63,760 bases of DNA from CAZBWP01 sp964630265 (GTDB lineage Bacteria > Pseudomonadota > Alphaproteobacteria > Rhodospirillales > Defluviicoccaceae). Within the stretch, counting starts at the first letter, position 1; each line of letters begins with the position of its first letter. Positions 44,831-54,532 of the stretch are shown here, one piece after another. The DNA is taken from contig CAZVRW010000015.1 of assembly GCA_964630265.1 (NCBI GenBank), positions 1 to 63,760 on the forward strand, read 5' to 3'. The notes below the pieces were generated by a model. The model did no database searches. It was not told where the DNA came from and saw only the letters and a list, made by a program, of their open reading frames with translations. The position numbers and the translations under genes are program-made.

Positions 44831-45604
44831 TCACCGCACGCTGGCCGCCATCAAATAGTTGACCGACAGATCGTTGGTCAGCGACCAGGTGCGACGCAGC
44901 GGATCGTAGGTCATGCCGCGGGCGTCGACCACCGTCGCCCCGGCCCGCCGCAGCCCGGCCGCCAGTTCCGATGGCTTGACGAACTTCGACCAGGAATGGG
45001 TGCCGGCCGGCACCCAGCGCAGCAGGTACTCGGCGGCGATCTTGGCGAGCGCCAGCGAGGCCAGCGTCCGGTTGATGGTGGCCATGACCAAGCCGCCGCC
45101 GGGGCGGGTCAGCCGCACCAGGGCGCCGAGGAAGGCGTCGGCATCAGCGACGTGCTCGATCACTTCCATGCTGACCACCGCATCGAAAACTTGGCCGGTC
45201 ACCACAAGGTCTTCCGGCGTGGTGACCGCGTACTCGATGGCCAGCCCGGCCATCGCCGCGTGCGCCCGCGCAATGGCGACGCCCTGTGTGTCGGCGTCGA
45301 TGCCGGTGACCCGGGCGCCGAGCCGGGTCAACGGTTCGGCGAGCAGGCCGCCACCGCAACCGACATCCAGCACCGACAGGCCGGCCAGCGGCCGGGCGCT
45401 CGTCGACCCGGTCGCCAACTGCGCAACCAGGCGATCCCGCACGTAGGCGACCCGCACCGGGTTGAGTCGATGCAACGCCCGGAAGGCCCCGTCCGGATCC
45501 CACCAAGCGTCGGCCAGCGCCGCAAATCGCGCCACCTCGTCGGCGGCTGCGGTGCCGGACGGGACGGCGGCCGAGCGTGCCTCCGCGGTCGATGCTGTCA
45601 CCAT
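44831..45604 (-). CDS. ubiG: ubiquinone biosynthesis O-methyltransferase
   Basis: A 257-residue SAM-dependent methyltransferase for both O-methylation steps in ubiquinone synthesis. The family hallmarks are AWWDPDGAFRALHRLNPVRVAY, the SAM loop VLDVGCGGGLLAEPL, MEVIEHVAD, and LPAGTHSW-like WVPAGTHSWSKFVKPSEL. The ATG at 45604 has AGGAGGG upstream at short spacing; another ATG 12 bases upstream is possible. It is divergent from lysC, the usual arrangement in alphaproteobacteria. Confidence 0.93.
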   Translation of the reverse strand: MVTASTAEARSAAVPSGTAAADEVARFAALADAWWDPDGAFRALHRLNPVRVAYVRDRLVAQLATGSTSARPLAGLSVLDVGCGGGLLAEPLTRLGARVTGIDADTQGVAIARAHAAMAGLAIEYAVTTPEDLVVTGQVFDAVVSMEVIEHVADADAFLGALVRLTRPGGGLVMATINRTLASLALAKIAAEYLLRWVPAGTHSWSKFVKPSELAAGLRRAGATVVDARGMTYDPLRRTWSLTNDLSVNYLMAASVR

Positions 45605-45798
45605 AACCCTCCTCATTGGCGGCAACGCCGCTTGCGTATGCGCGCCTGTACCAGTATCTAGGCGCGATTTCGTCCCTGCAACAGGTCGATGACCGAACGT
45701 CTCGTGGCGGTTGCGGTCGCAGGTGGCCTGTAAAGCTCGGCGCCGGCGTCGCCCGCTCCGCGGGAGGGGACGGTGCAAAACGACACGGTAGTCGAGCC

Positions 45799-47019
45799 AT
45801 GACACGCATCGTACAGAAGTTTGGAGGAACATCGGTCGGCGACGTCGAGCGCATTCGTGCCGTCGCCGAACGTGTCAAGCGGACGGTGGAAAGCGGCGCC
45901 GAGGTGGCGGTGGTGGTGTCGGCCATGGCCGGCGTCACCAATCGCCTGGTGGATCTCGTCTCGGCCATCACGGAGTTGCACGACGCCCGCGAATACGACG
46001 TCGTCGTCGCGTCCGGGGAGCAGGCGTCGACCGGACTGGTCGCCCTCGCCCTGCAGGCGATCGGCGTGCCCGCGCGCTCGTGGCAGGGCTGGCAGATTCC
46101 GGTGCATACCGACGCGGCGCACGGCCGCGCCCGGATCGAGCGGATCGAGGCGGCCGAACTCAGGCGCCGGATGGCCGGCGGCGAGGTTCCGGTGGTCGCC
46201 GGCTTTCAGGGCATCGGCGGCGACAATCGCGTAACGACGCTCGGCCGTGGCGGCTCCGATACCAGCGCCGTCGCGCTCGCGGCGGCGCTAAAGGCCGACC
46301 GCTGCGACATCTTCACCGATGTCGACGGCGTCTACACCTCCGATCCGCGGATCGTTGCCTCCGCCCGGAAGCTCGATAAGATCACGTTTGAAGAGATGCT
46401 CGAAATGGCGTCGCTCGGCGCCAAGGTATTGCAGACGCGCGCGGTTGAACTGGCGATGACCCAGGGGGTTCGTCTGCAGGTGCTGTCCAGCTTCGAGGAC
46501 AAGCCGGGAACGCTGGTGGTCGGGGAGAATGAGGTGCTCGAACAGGAGGTGGTCAGCGGCATCACCTACAGCCGCGACGAAGCCAAGATCACGCTGGTCC
46601 ACGTCGCCGATCGCCCCGGTGTGGCCGCGGGGATCTTCGGCCCGCTGGCCGACGCCAGCATCAACGTCGATATGATCGTGCAGAACGTCGGCACCGACAG
46701 TTCCGCGACCGACCTGACGTTCACCGTCGGCAAGGCCGATGTCGAACGCGCGGTCGCGGTGATCGAAGCCAACCGCGAGGCCATCGGCTATCGCGACCTG
46801 CGCGCCGATCGCAATGTCGTCAAGATCTCCGTCATCGGTGTCGGCATGCGCAGCCATGCCGGCGTGGCCCAGCGGATGTTCGCGACACTGGCCGAGAAAG
46901 GCATCAACATCCAGGTCATCTCCACATCGGAGATCAAGGTCAGCGTGCTGATCGCGGAGATGTACACCGAGCTTGCGGTGCGTGCGCTCCATTCGGCCTA
47001 CGGTCTCGATGTCACCTGA
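45799..47019 (+). CDS. lysC: aspartate kinase
   Basis: A 406-residue aspartokinase, the first step from aspartate to lysine, threonine and methionine. It begins VQKFGGTSVGD, has the catalytic FTDVDGVYTSDPRI segment and two ACT domains (about 265-330 and 345-405) with KITLVHVADRPGVAAGIF and KISVIGVGMRSHAGVAQRMF. These bind lysine and threonine as feedback effectors in this family. Start chosen at the first ATG at the conserved N-terminus. The end overlaps the next gene by 11 bases. Confidence 0.95.
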   Translation: MTRIVQKFGGTSVGDVERIRAVAERVKRTVESGAEVAVVVSAMAGVTNRLVDLVSAITELHDAREYDVVVASGEQASTGLVALALQAIGVPARSWQGWQIPVHTDAAHGRARIERIEAAELRRRMAGGEVPVVAGFQGIGGDNRVTTLGRGGSDTSAVALAAALKADRCDIFTDVDGVYTSDPRIVASARKLDKITFEEMLEMASLGAKVLQTRAVELAMTQGVRLQVLSSFEDKPGTLVVGENEVLEQEVVSGITYSRDEAKITLVHVADRPGVAAGIFGPLADASINVDMIVQNVGTDSSATDLTFTVGKADVERAVAVIEANREAIGYRDLRADRNVVKISVIGVGMRSHAGVAQRMFATLAEKGINIQVISTSEIKVSVLIAEMYTELAVRALHSAYGLDVT

Positions 47020-48058
47020 CATCACCACCACCGATGCGGCGCTCGCCGAACTCGATCGATTGTGGGCGCGCGGATGCGCGTTTCTCGGTTGCCGCTACGC
47101 CATCCTCGGCGGCGCCATGTCGTGGGTATCGGAGCACTCCCTGGTCTCGGCGATCTCCAACGCCGGCGGCTTCGGGATCATCGCCTGCGGCTCGCTCGGT
47201 CCCGATGCCCTGGCGGCGGAGATCGCCGCCACGCGGACGGCGACATCGGCGTCCTTCGGCGTCAACCTCATCACCATGCACCCGGAGCTCGACGCGTTGA
47301 TCGACGTCTGCCTGGAGCAACAGGTCGGGCACGTGGTGCTGGCCGGTGGCGTACCGTCGGCGGCCGCCATCCGTCGGGTCAAGGACGGCGGTGCGCAGGT
47401 GCTTTGTTTCGCCCCGTCGGTGACGCTGGCGAAACGCCTGACCCGCTCGGGTGTTGACGCCCTGATCGTCGAGGGCGCCGAGGCCGGCGGCCACATCGGG
47501 CCGGTCACCACCAGCGTTCTCGCCCAGGAAGTGCTGCCGGAGATCCGCGACGTGCCGCTGTTCGTCGCCGGTGGGATCGGCCGCGGCGAGGCGGTGGTGT
47601 CGTATCTGGACATGGGAGCGGCCGGCTGCCAGCTCGGCACGCGCTTCGTCTGTGCCCACGAATCGATCGCCCACCCGGCGTTCAAGCGCGCCTTCATTCG
47701 TGCCAGCGCCCGCGATGCCGTCGCCTCTGTCCAGGTCGATCCCGATCTGCCGGTGATTCCGGTCCGCGCCCTGCTCAATGACGGCGTGCGCCGCTTCAGC
47801 GAGCACCAGCGGGGGGTCTCCCGGCGCTTTCGCTCGGGCGAGGTGACGCTGGAACAGGCGCAACTGGAGATCGAGTTGTTCTGGGCGGGCGCCTTGCGGC
47901 GCGCCGTCATCGACGGCGATGTGGAGACCGGCTCACTGATGGCGGGTCAAAGCGTCGGCATGGTCACCAGCGAGCAGTCCACCGACGACATCGTCCAGGA
48001 AATCGTCTCCCAGGCCGTGGCGACGCTCGCCGCGCGCCGCCGCCGTCTGCCTGGCTGA
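47009..48058 (+). CDS. nitronate monooxygenase / FabK-like flavoprotein
   Basis: A 349-residue TIM-barrel flavoprotein of the 2-nitropropane dioxygenase family. Visible are the substrate/FMN loop GGAMSWVSEHSLVSAISNAGGFG, VEGAEAGGHIGP, and the FMN phosphate motif VAGGIGRGEAV. It could be a nitronate monooxygenase or an enoyl-ACP reductase II; the sequence does not decide. It overlaps lysC by 11 bases and precedes ptsP by 15, so it is part of the same operon. Confidence 0.85.
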   Translation: MSPDITTTDAALAELDRLWARGCAFLGCRYAILGGAMSWVSEHSLVSAISNAGGFGIIACGSLGPDALAAEIAATRTATSASFGVNLITMHPELDALIDVCLEQQVGHVVLAGGVPSAAAIRRVKDGGAQVLCFAPSVTLAKRLTRSGVDALIVEGAEAGGHIGPVTTSVLAQEVLPEIRDVPLFVAGGIGRGEAVVSYLDMGAAGCQLGTRFVCAHESIAHPAFKRAFIRASARDAVASVQVDPDLPVIPVRALLNDGVRRFSEHQRGVSRRFRSGEVTLEQAQLEIELFWAGALRRAVIDGDVETGSLMAGQSVGMVTSEQSTDDIVQEIVSQAVATLAARRRRLPG

Positions 48059-48073
48059 CGACCGCCGCACGGC

Positions 48074-50341
48074 ATGCTCACTCGGCAGACCGTCCTCGGC
48101 TTTCGCACCCTGCTCGCTCGCCTGCGCGACGTCATGTCGAAAGAGACGGGCGGCGCCTCGCGGCTGTCCACCGTCGCCGACGTCGTTGCCGAGGAGTTCG
48201 CCGCCGACGTCTGTTCGATCTACGTCCGCCGCGCCGGCGAGGTCTTGGAACTGTTCGCCACCCGCGGCCTGCGACCGACCGCCGTGCATGTCACCCGCCT
48301 CCGGTTCGGCGAGGGGCTCGTCGGCAAGATCGCCGCCTCCGGGCAGCCCCTCGTCGACGCCGATGCACCGCAGCATCCGGGCTTCGTTTACCGCCGGGAG
48401 ACCGGCGAGGATCCCTATCGCTCGTTCCTCGGCGTGCCGATCCTCGGCAATGGCCGCGTGCTCGGCGTGCTGGCGGTCCAGAATCGCTACCAGCGCCGCT
48501 ATACCGACGTCGAAGTCGAGGTCCTGGAGACCGTGGCGACGGTGCTCGCCGGACTGATCGCCAGCGGCGACGTGGTCGCGCGCGACGAGTTGGCGCCGAC
48601 CGAGAGCATCGCCCTCAGCACGCTGCGGCTGGAGGGTTTGGCGCTGACCAAGGGGTTCGGTATCGGCGTCGCCGTCGCCCACCAGCCGCGCTTCGCCGTG
48701 CGCGAGGCCATCGCCGACGACAGCCGCGTGGAGCACGAGCGGCTGCGCAACGCGGTCGCCGAGTTGCACGGCGATCTCGACGCCATGCTGGACATCGTCG
48801 GCGCGCTCGGCGAGCGCGAATCCCGAGACGTGCTCGAGGCCTATCGGATGATCGCCGCGGACGTCGGCTGGCTGAGCCGGATTGGCGACGCGATCGATTC
48901 CGGCCTGACGGCGGAGGCGGCGGTCCAGAAGGTCTGCGAGGAGATCCGGGCGCGGCTGGGCCAGGCCTCGGAGCCCTACTTGCGCGAACGCGCCCATGAT
49001 TTCGAGGAGCTGGCCAACCGGCTGTTGCGGGGCTTGGTCGGCGAAGTCGCCGACCCGCCGGACACCCCGCACGACGACGTCGTGCTGGTCGCCCGCAATC
49101 TCGGCCCCGCCGAGTTGCTCGACTATGACTGGCAGCGGCTGCGCGGCATCATACTCGAAGAGGGCTCCCCCTCCTCGCACGCCACCATCGTCGCCCGCGC
49201 CCTGGACATCCCCGTTCTCGGCCAGGTCCGCAACGCCCTCGGGCGGATCGATGCCGGCGAGCCGGTCATCGTCGACGCCGACCACGACCAAGCCTTCATC
49301 CGTCCCGGCGACGACATGCGCCAATCCTTTCTCGCGGCGATCAAGGCCCGTCGGGACCGGATCGCCGCCTACGCGGCGGACCGCGACCTGCCGGCGGTTA
49401 GCCGCGACGGCGTCCGCCTGTCGGTGGAGATCACCGCCGGGCTGCTCGTCGACCTTGGGCATCTGGACGAGTTCGGCGCCGATGGCGTCGGCCTCTACCG
49501 GACCGAGGTGCCGTTCCTGGTGCGATCGAGCCTGCCCGACGTGGACAGCCAGGTGGCGCTCTACGGCCGGGTGCTGGCGGCAGCGCACGGCAAACCGGTG
49601 GTGTTCCGGACGCTCGACATCGGCGGCGACAAGATGCTGCCCTACTGGGGCTGGTCGGCGGAAGAGAATCCGTGCATGGGCTGGCGCGGCATCCGCATCG
49701 CCCTCGATCGGCCGGGGATGCTGCGCCAGCAGTTGCGGGCGATGATTCGCGCCGCCGCCGGCGCCGACTTGGCCGTGATGTTTCCGATGGTCGCCCGAAT
49801 CAGCGAGTTTTCCTTCTGCCGCGACCTCATCGATCGCGAGCTCGATCGCCGGCGGCGGCGCGGCGAGGCCCTGCCGCGCTCCGTCAGGGTCGGCGCGATG
49901 ATCGAGGTCCCGGCGCTGATGTACCAGCTCGACCGGCTGTTGCCGCAGGTGGATTTTCTGTCGCTGGGTGCCAACGACTTCCTGCAGTTCCTGTTCGCCG
50001 GCGACCGCAACAATGCCCGTGTCGCCGCCATTCTCGACCCACTGTCGCCGGTTTTTCTGCGCATCGTCAAAGACTTGGTCCGGCAGTGCCGGGCCGCGCG
50101 CGTCCCGCTGACCATGTGTGGGGAAATGGCGGGCGTGCCCCTTGATGCGCTGGCCTTGATTGGTCTCGGGGTCCGACGGCTGTCCGTGCCGCCGTTGGCG
50201 GTCGGGCCGGTCAAGTCGATGATAAGAACATTACACATCGCTTCCCTTGAAAATTACTTGACGCACATTTGCGACCTTCCCGACGACTCCGTGCGAAGGG
50301 CATTGACCGCCTACGCGCGGGATCACGCCATCACCATTTGA
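48074..50341 (+). CDS. ptsP: phosphoenolpyruvate-protein phosphotransferase EI-Ntr
   Basis: A 755-residue PtsP, enzyme I of the nitrogen-type phosphotransferase system, which passes phosphate from PEP to NPr. The N-terminal GAF domain (about 20-165) senses nitrogen status in the known enzymes (glutamine). The phospho-histidine domain has His369 in GSPSSHATIVARALDIPVLG. The PEP-utilising barrel has VGLYRTEVPFLVR, MGWRGIRIALDRP and CGEMAGVPLDA. It follows the lysC operon and is typical of alphaproteobacteria. Confidence 0.93.
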   Translation: MLTRQTVLGFRTLLARLRDVMSKETGGASRLSTVADVVAEEFAADVCSIYVRRAGEVLELFATRGLRPTAVHVTRLRFGEGLVGKIAASGQPLVDADAPQHPGFVYRRETGEDPYRSFLGVPILGNGRVLGVLAVQNRYQRRYTDVEVEVLETVATVLAGLIASGDVVARDELAPTESIALSTLRLEGLALTKGFGIGVAVAHQPRFAVREAIADDSRVEHERLRNAVAELHGDLDAMLDIVGALGERESRDVLEAYRMIAADVGWLSRIGDAIDSGLTAEAAVQKVCEEIRARLGQASEPYLRERAHDFEELANRLLRGLVGEVADPPDTPHDDVVLVARNLGPAELLDYDWQRLRGIILEEGSPSSHATIVARALDIPVLGQVRNALGRIDAGEPVIVDADHDQAFIRPGDDMRQSFLAAIKARRDRIAAYAADRDLPAVSRDGVRLSVEITAGLLVDLGHLDEFGADGVGLYRTEVPFLVRSSLPDVDSQVALYGRVLAAAHGKPVVFRTLDIGGDKMLPYWGWSAEENPCMGWRGIRIALDRPGMLRQQLRAMIRAAAGADLAVMFPMVARISEFSFCRDLIDRELDRRRRRGEALPRSVRVGAMIEVPALMYQLDRLLPQVDFLSLGANDFLQFLFAGDRNNARVAAILDPLSPVFLRIVKDLVRQCRAARVPLTMCGEMAGVPLDALALIGLGVRRLSVPPLAVGPVKSMIRTLHIASLENYLTHICDLPDDSVRRALTAYARDHAITI

Positions 50342-50552
50342 TTGCCGCGTTTTGACCTTGCAATTCGCTGAGAGACGGCGACAATGAGGTGATCTACGAT
50401 GTCGCCCGGGCGCGCGCATGTGATGGTTGATCGTCCTTCTACGCCCGGGGGTGCCGAACCGTCGCCGTGGTTCCAGACCCGGAGACGCGGCAGGGCGGCG
50501 TCAGCGGTCGACCGCAGCAACCAACCTCGAACCGTTTACAAGGACGGATACG

Positions 50553-51731
50553 ATGGACGGCGAAATCGGACATGATCGCGTATCCGGCGTCGGCAGCGCG
50601 TTGCGCGCGTGCCGGCTCAGACACGGCATACCGCTCGCCGATGTCGCGCGAGCGCTGCGCATCCGGCAGAGTTTTCTCGCGGCCATCGAGGACGGGCGAT
50701 TCAGCGAACTCCCCGGCGCCACCTACACGCTCGGTTTCGTCCGGGCCTACGCCGAATTCCTGGCACTCGACGGCGACGAGGTTATTCGCCGCCTGCGCGT
50801 CGAGGAGCATCAGGCGCCGCCGACGGGCGAACTGCACTTTCCGACGCCGAGCGAAGAGACCGGCACGCCGCGGGGCGGCATCCTGCTGGTCGGCGCCTTG
50901 CTCGCCGCCGTCGCCTACGGGGGCTGGTATTTCCTGTCTTCGCAGGATGAACAACGCATCAGCCAACTCGCCGATCCCATTCCGGAGCAGCTGAGCGCGT
51001 TGATTTCGGGCGCGCCCGCCGACGACCCACCCGAACATTCGGAGGCGAATGCTGCCGATTCGGCGGCCCATGCGTCCTCTGCGGCAACCGAGCGCGCCGC
51101 CGCCGCCAGCAACGTGTCGGCACGCCCCGCGGGAGCCAGCCCCGGCAGCCGACGACGGGCGGATGAAGCGGTGGCGCCGGCCCACGCCGCAACGCGGCCC
51201 GCGGATGTCGCGACGCAGCCCGCTGATACCACGACGCGGCCGGCGGCTGTCGACGGACGCGCCGCCACCACTGCGGCACGCGTGGCACCGTCGGCCGCCG
51301 ACGGCACGCCAGCCGACAACCGCATCTCGGCGGACGACGCGTCCTCCGGCGAGCCCCCGGCCTCCGCAGCGGTGACGCGCGGCGATGGCGCGCCGCCCGC
51401 AGAAACCTCCGCGACCGCCATGGCGCGGCGCTCGGGCAGCGACGTGGCAACGGTGGTCGATGCGCCGAACCAGATCGTCATCCGGGCGACCGAGGCGAGC
51501 TGGATCGAGATCCGCGATCGGCGCGGCCGGCGTCTCACCGGCCGGCTGATGCAACCGGGCGAGACCCTGGACGTGCCGGAACAAACGGGCCTGCAAATGA
51601 CGGTCGGCAACGCCGGCGGCGTGCTGCTGGTCGTCGACGGCCAAGCCTTGCCGCCACTGGGCGAATCCGGTGTGGTTCGCCGCGGTGTCAGCCTGGACGC
51701 GGAGGATCTCCGGACCACGGCCACGCCCTGA
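50553..51731 (+). CDS. RodZ-like helix-turn-helix membrane protein
   Basis: A 392-residue protein. The N-terminus (about 10-85) is a RodZ-type helix-turn-helix with LRACRLRHGIPLADVARALRI, followed by one transmembrane segment (about 107-128), a long low-complexity proline/alanine/threonine periplasmic linker (about 150-295) and a DUF4115 beta domain (about 305-380, starting ASWIEIRDRRGRRLTG). RodZ links MreB to the cell-shape machinery. Start 50553 has AAGGAC upstream; the frame opens earlier without a ribosome site. It precedes ispG as in many proteobacteria. Confidence 0.85.
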   Translation: MDGEIGHDRVSGVGSALRACRLRHGIPLADVARALRIRQSFLAAIEDGRFSELPGATYTLGFVRAYAEFLALDGDEVIRRLRVEEHQAPPTGELHFPTPSEETGTPRGGILLVGALLAAVAYGGWYFLSSQDEQRISQLADPIPEQLSALISGAPADDPPEHSEANAADSAAHASSAATERAAAASNVSARPAGASPGSRRRADEAVAPAHAATRPADVATQPADTTTRPAAVDGRAATTAARVAPSAADGTPADNRISADDASSGEPPASAAVTRGDGAPPAETSATAMARRSGSDVATVVDAPNQIVIRATEASWIEIRDRRGRRLTGRLMQPGETLDVPEQTGLQMTVGNAGGVLLVVDGQALPPLGESGVVRRGVSLDAEDLRTTATP

Positions 51732-51985
51732 GCGTGGCGCCACGGCGTCGGTGACAACGGCGCCCCGACGGTGCCCAGGCGGCGCCTCACCGCGAGCATG
51801 AACGAGGCCGGCAGCGGTTGACGGCGTGCCGGTAAATGCGGCACATCCCCCTCGGTACCCTTCGGCCTGTTCGGGATCGCCCGTGGCAAGGACCGTGGCA
51901 AGGACCGGCGGGGACCGAGAGTTTGACTCATGTGCAGCGAAGACGCGGTCCTTGATGGCGCCGCGGCGAGAGCGGAGAGATCGGC

Positions 51986-53269
51986 ATGCGCCCTGAGGAA
52001 GGTTTCAGCCCGCGGCATCCCACCGTTGCCGTGCGCATCGGCGCGGTGACCGTCGGCGGCGATGCGCCGATCGTCGTGCAGTCGATGACCAACACCGATA
52101 CCGCCGACGTCGAAGCGACCGCCAGCCAAGTCGCCGCTTTGGCCCGCGCCGGCTCCGAGTTGGTGCGGATCACCGTCGACCGGGCGGCAGCGGCGGCGGC
52201 GGTGCCGAAGATCCGCGATCGCCTGGACACCATGGGCGTCGACGTGCCGCTGGTCGGGGATTTCCACTACAACGGCCACCGTCTGCTCGCCGAACATCCG
52301 GGCTGTGCCGAGGCGCTTGCCAAGTACCGCATCAACCCCGGCAACGTCGGCTTCCGTGACAAGCGTGATCGGCAGTTCGCCGAAATGATCGAGATCGCGC
52401 TGCGCCACGACCGGCCGGTGCGCATCGGCGTCAACTGGGGCAGTCTCGACCAGGAGTTGCTGGCCCGGCTCATGGACGACAACGCGGCGTCGCCGTCACC
52501 GCGCAGCGGCGCCGCCGTGCTGCGCGAGGCCCTGGTGCGCTCGGCGCTGGACAGTGCGGCGCGCGCGGAGGACCTGGGCCTCGGGCGCGATCGCATCATC
52601 CTGTCGTGCAAGGTGAGTGAGGTGCAGGCGCTGATCGCCGTCTATCGTGATCTGGCGGCGCGCAGCGACTATGCGCTCCACCTCGGGCTGACCGAGGCCG
52701 GCATGGGGGTCAAGGGCATCGTCTCGTCCACCGCCGGCCTCGCGGTGCTGCTGCAGGAGGGCATTGGCGACACCATCCGCGTCTCTCTCACCCCGCAACC
52801 CGATGGCGATCGCACGGAGGAGGTGGTGGTGGCCCAGACCATCCTGCAGGTCATGGGCTTCCGGTCCTTCGTCCCCCTGATCACCGCGTGTCCGGGGTGC
52901 GGGCGGACCACCAGCACGGTCTTCCAGGAACTCGCCGACGACATTCAGACCTACGTCCGCGCCCGCATGCCGGAGTGGCGTCGCGACTTCCAGGGGGTGG
53001 AGACCATGTCGGTGGCGGTGATGGGATGCATCGTCAACGGCCCGGGCGAAAGCAAGCATGCGGACATCGGCATCAGCCTGCCCGGCACCGGTGAGGACCC
53101 GGCGGCCCCGGTGTTCATCGACGGCCGCAAGGCGACGACCCTGCGCGGTCCGGGCATCGCCGGCGCCTTCCGCCAGATCATCGATGACTACGTCGCCAAT
53201 CGCTATCCGCGGCGCGGCGACGCCCCGGCGGCCAGCAGTGGGACAACGGCGCGGGCGCCGGTCACCTGA
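51986..53269 (+). CDS. ispG: 4-hydroxy-3-methylbut-2-enyl diphosphate synthase
   Basis: A 427-residue IspG (GcpE), an iron-sulfur enzyme of the MEP isoprenoid pathway. The cluster ligands sit in TACPGCGRTTS and MGCIVNGPGESKHAD. The TIM-barrel N-terminus has VQSMTNTDTADVEATASQV and LVGDFHYNGHRLL. The length is normal for the bacterial short form. It follows the RodZ-like gene and precedes hisS by 11 bases, a common arrangement. Confidence 0.96.
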   Translation: MRPEEGFSPRHPTVAVRIGAVTVGGDAPIVVQSMTNTDTADVEATASQVAALARAGSELVRITVDRAAAAAAVPKIRDRLDTMGVDVPLVGDFHYNGHRLLAEHPGCAEALAKYRINPGNVGFRDKRDRQFAEMIEIALRHDRPVRIGVNWGSLDQELLARLMDDNAASPSPRSGAAVLREALVRSALDSAARAEDLGLGRDRIILSCKVSEVQALIAVYRDLAARSDYALHLGLTEAGMGVKGIVSSTAGLAVLLQEGIGDTIRVSLTPQPDGDRTEEVVVAQTILQVMGFRSFVPLITACPGCGRTTSTVFQELADDIQTYVRARMPEWRRDFQGVETMSVAVMGCIVNGPGESKHADIGISLPGTGEDPAAPVFIDGRKATTLRGPGIAGAFRQIIDDYVANRYPRRGDAPAASSGTTARAPVT

Positions 53270-53280
53270 ACGTCGCGTCC

Positions 53281-54525
53281 ATGAGCACCGTCCAGCCGGT
53301 CCGCGGCACGCGGGACCTTCTCCCCGATGACTGCCGGCGGCATCGCCACATCGAAAACTTGGCCCAGGCGATCAGCCAGCGGTATGGCTATGGCGAGATC
53401 GCGACGCCGGTGTTCGAGTTCACCCAGGTATTCGCCCGCTCCCTCGGCGACACCTCCGACATCGTCAGCAAGGAGATGTACACGTTCGAGGACCGCGGCG
53501 GCGCCAGCCTGACGCTCCGGCCCGAGAACACCGCCGGGGTCGTCCGCGCCTTCATCTCCAACGGGCTGGCGCAGCAGGCGCCGTTGAAGCTGTTCTACCG
53601 CGGCCCGATGTTCCGCTACGAGCGGCCGCAGAAGGGGCGGCTCAGGCAGTTTCACCAGATCGGCGTCGAACTGCTCGGCGTCGCCGAGCCGTTGGCCGAT
53701 GTGGAGGTGATCGCGCTCGGTGCCCACATCCTGGACGAACTCGGACTCGGCGATCGGGTGACGCTGGAGCTCAACAGTCTCGGCGATGCCGAGAGCCGCG
53801 CCATCTATCGTGACCGCCTGGTCGCCTATCTCAGCGACCATCGCCACCGGCTGTCCGCAGACAGCCTCGCCCGGCTCGAGCGCAATCCCATGCGCATCCT
53901 GGACTCCAAGGACGAGGGCGACCGGGCGGTGGTTGAGGGGGCGCCCCTGATCGGCGACAGCCTGACGGACGCGGCGCGGGCGTTCCGCGATACGCTGCTC
54001 GACGGGCTCGAGCGCCTCGGCATCGCCTTCCACCTGCAGCCGCGATTGGTGCGCGGCCTTGACTACTACTGCCATACGGCGTTCGAGTTCACCACCGACC
54101 TGCTCGGCGCGCAGAACGCCGTCCTCGCCGGTGGTCGCTACGACGGCCTCGCCGAGCAGCTCGGCGGACGGGCGACGCCCGGCATCGGCTGGGCCGCCGG
54201 CGTCGAGCGTCTGGCGCTGCTCATCGATGCACCACCGGCGCCGGCGCTCACGGTTGCCGTGGCTCCGATCGACGCGGCGCAACAGGCGGCGGCGCTGACC
54301 ATCGCGCAGTCGCTGCGCGGCGCCGGGGTCGCGGTGGATCTGGCCTTCTCGGGGGGCCTTGGCAAGCGGCTGAAACGGGCCGACAAGCAGGGCGCTCGCG
54401 TCGCCGTGATCATCGGCGAGGACGAACTCGCCCATGACGCGGTGCTGGTGCGCGACATGGCGACGGGCGCGCAGGAGGAGGTGACGATCGGCTCCCTTGC
54501 CGAACGGCTCGCCTCGTACAGATAA
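53281..54525 (+). CDS. hisS: histidyl-tRNA synthetase
   Basis: A 414-residue class II aminoacyl-tRNA synthetase charging tRNA-His. Motif 1 lies in YGYGEIATPVFEFTQVF, motif 2 in FYRGPMFRYERPQKGRLRQFHQ, the histidine-specific LVRGLDYYCHTAFE is present, and motif 3 is in GIGWAAGVERLALL. A C-terminal anticodon-binding domain follows (about 320-410). The start ATG is 11 bases after ispG. Confidence 0.96.
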   Translation: MSTVQPVRGTRDLLPDDCRRHRHIENLAQAISQRYGYGEIATPVFEFTQVFARSLGDTSDIVSKEMYTFEDRGGASLTLRPENTAGVVRAFISNGLAQQAPLKLFYRGPMFRYERPQKGRLRQFHQIGVELLGVAEPLADVEVIALGAHILDELGLGDRVTLELNSLGDAESRAIYRDRLVAYLSDHRHRLSADSLARLERNPMRILDSKDEGDRAVVEGAPLIGDSLTDAARAFRDTLLDGLERLGIAFHLQPRLVRGLDYYCHTAFEFTTDLLGAQNAVLAGGRYDGLAEQLGGRATPGIGWAAGVERLALLIDAPPAPALTVAVAPIDAAQQAAALTIAQSLRGAGVAVDLAFSGGLGKRLKRADKQGARVAVIIGEDELAHDAVLVRDMATGAQEEVTIGSLAERLASYR

Positions 54526-54532
54526 TGGGCGG

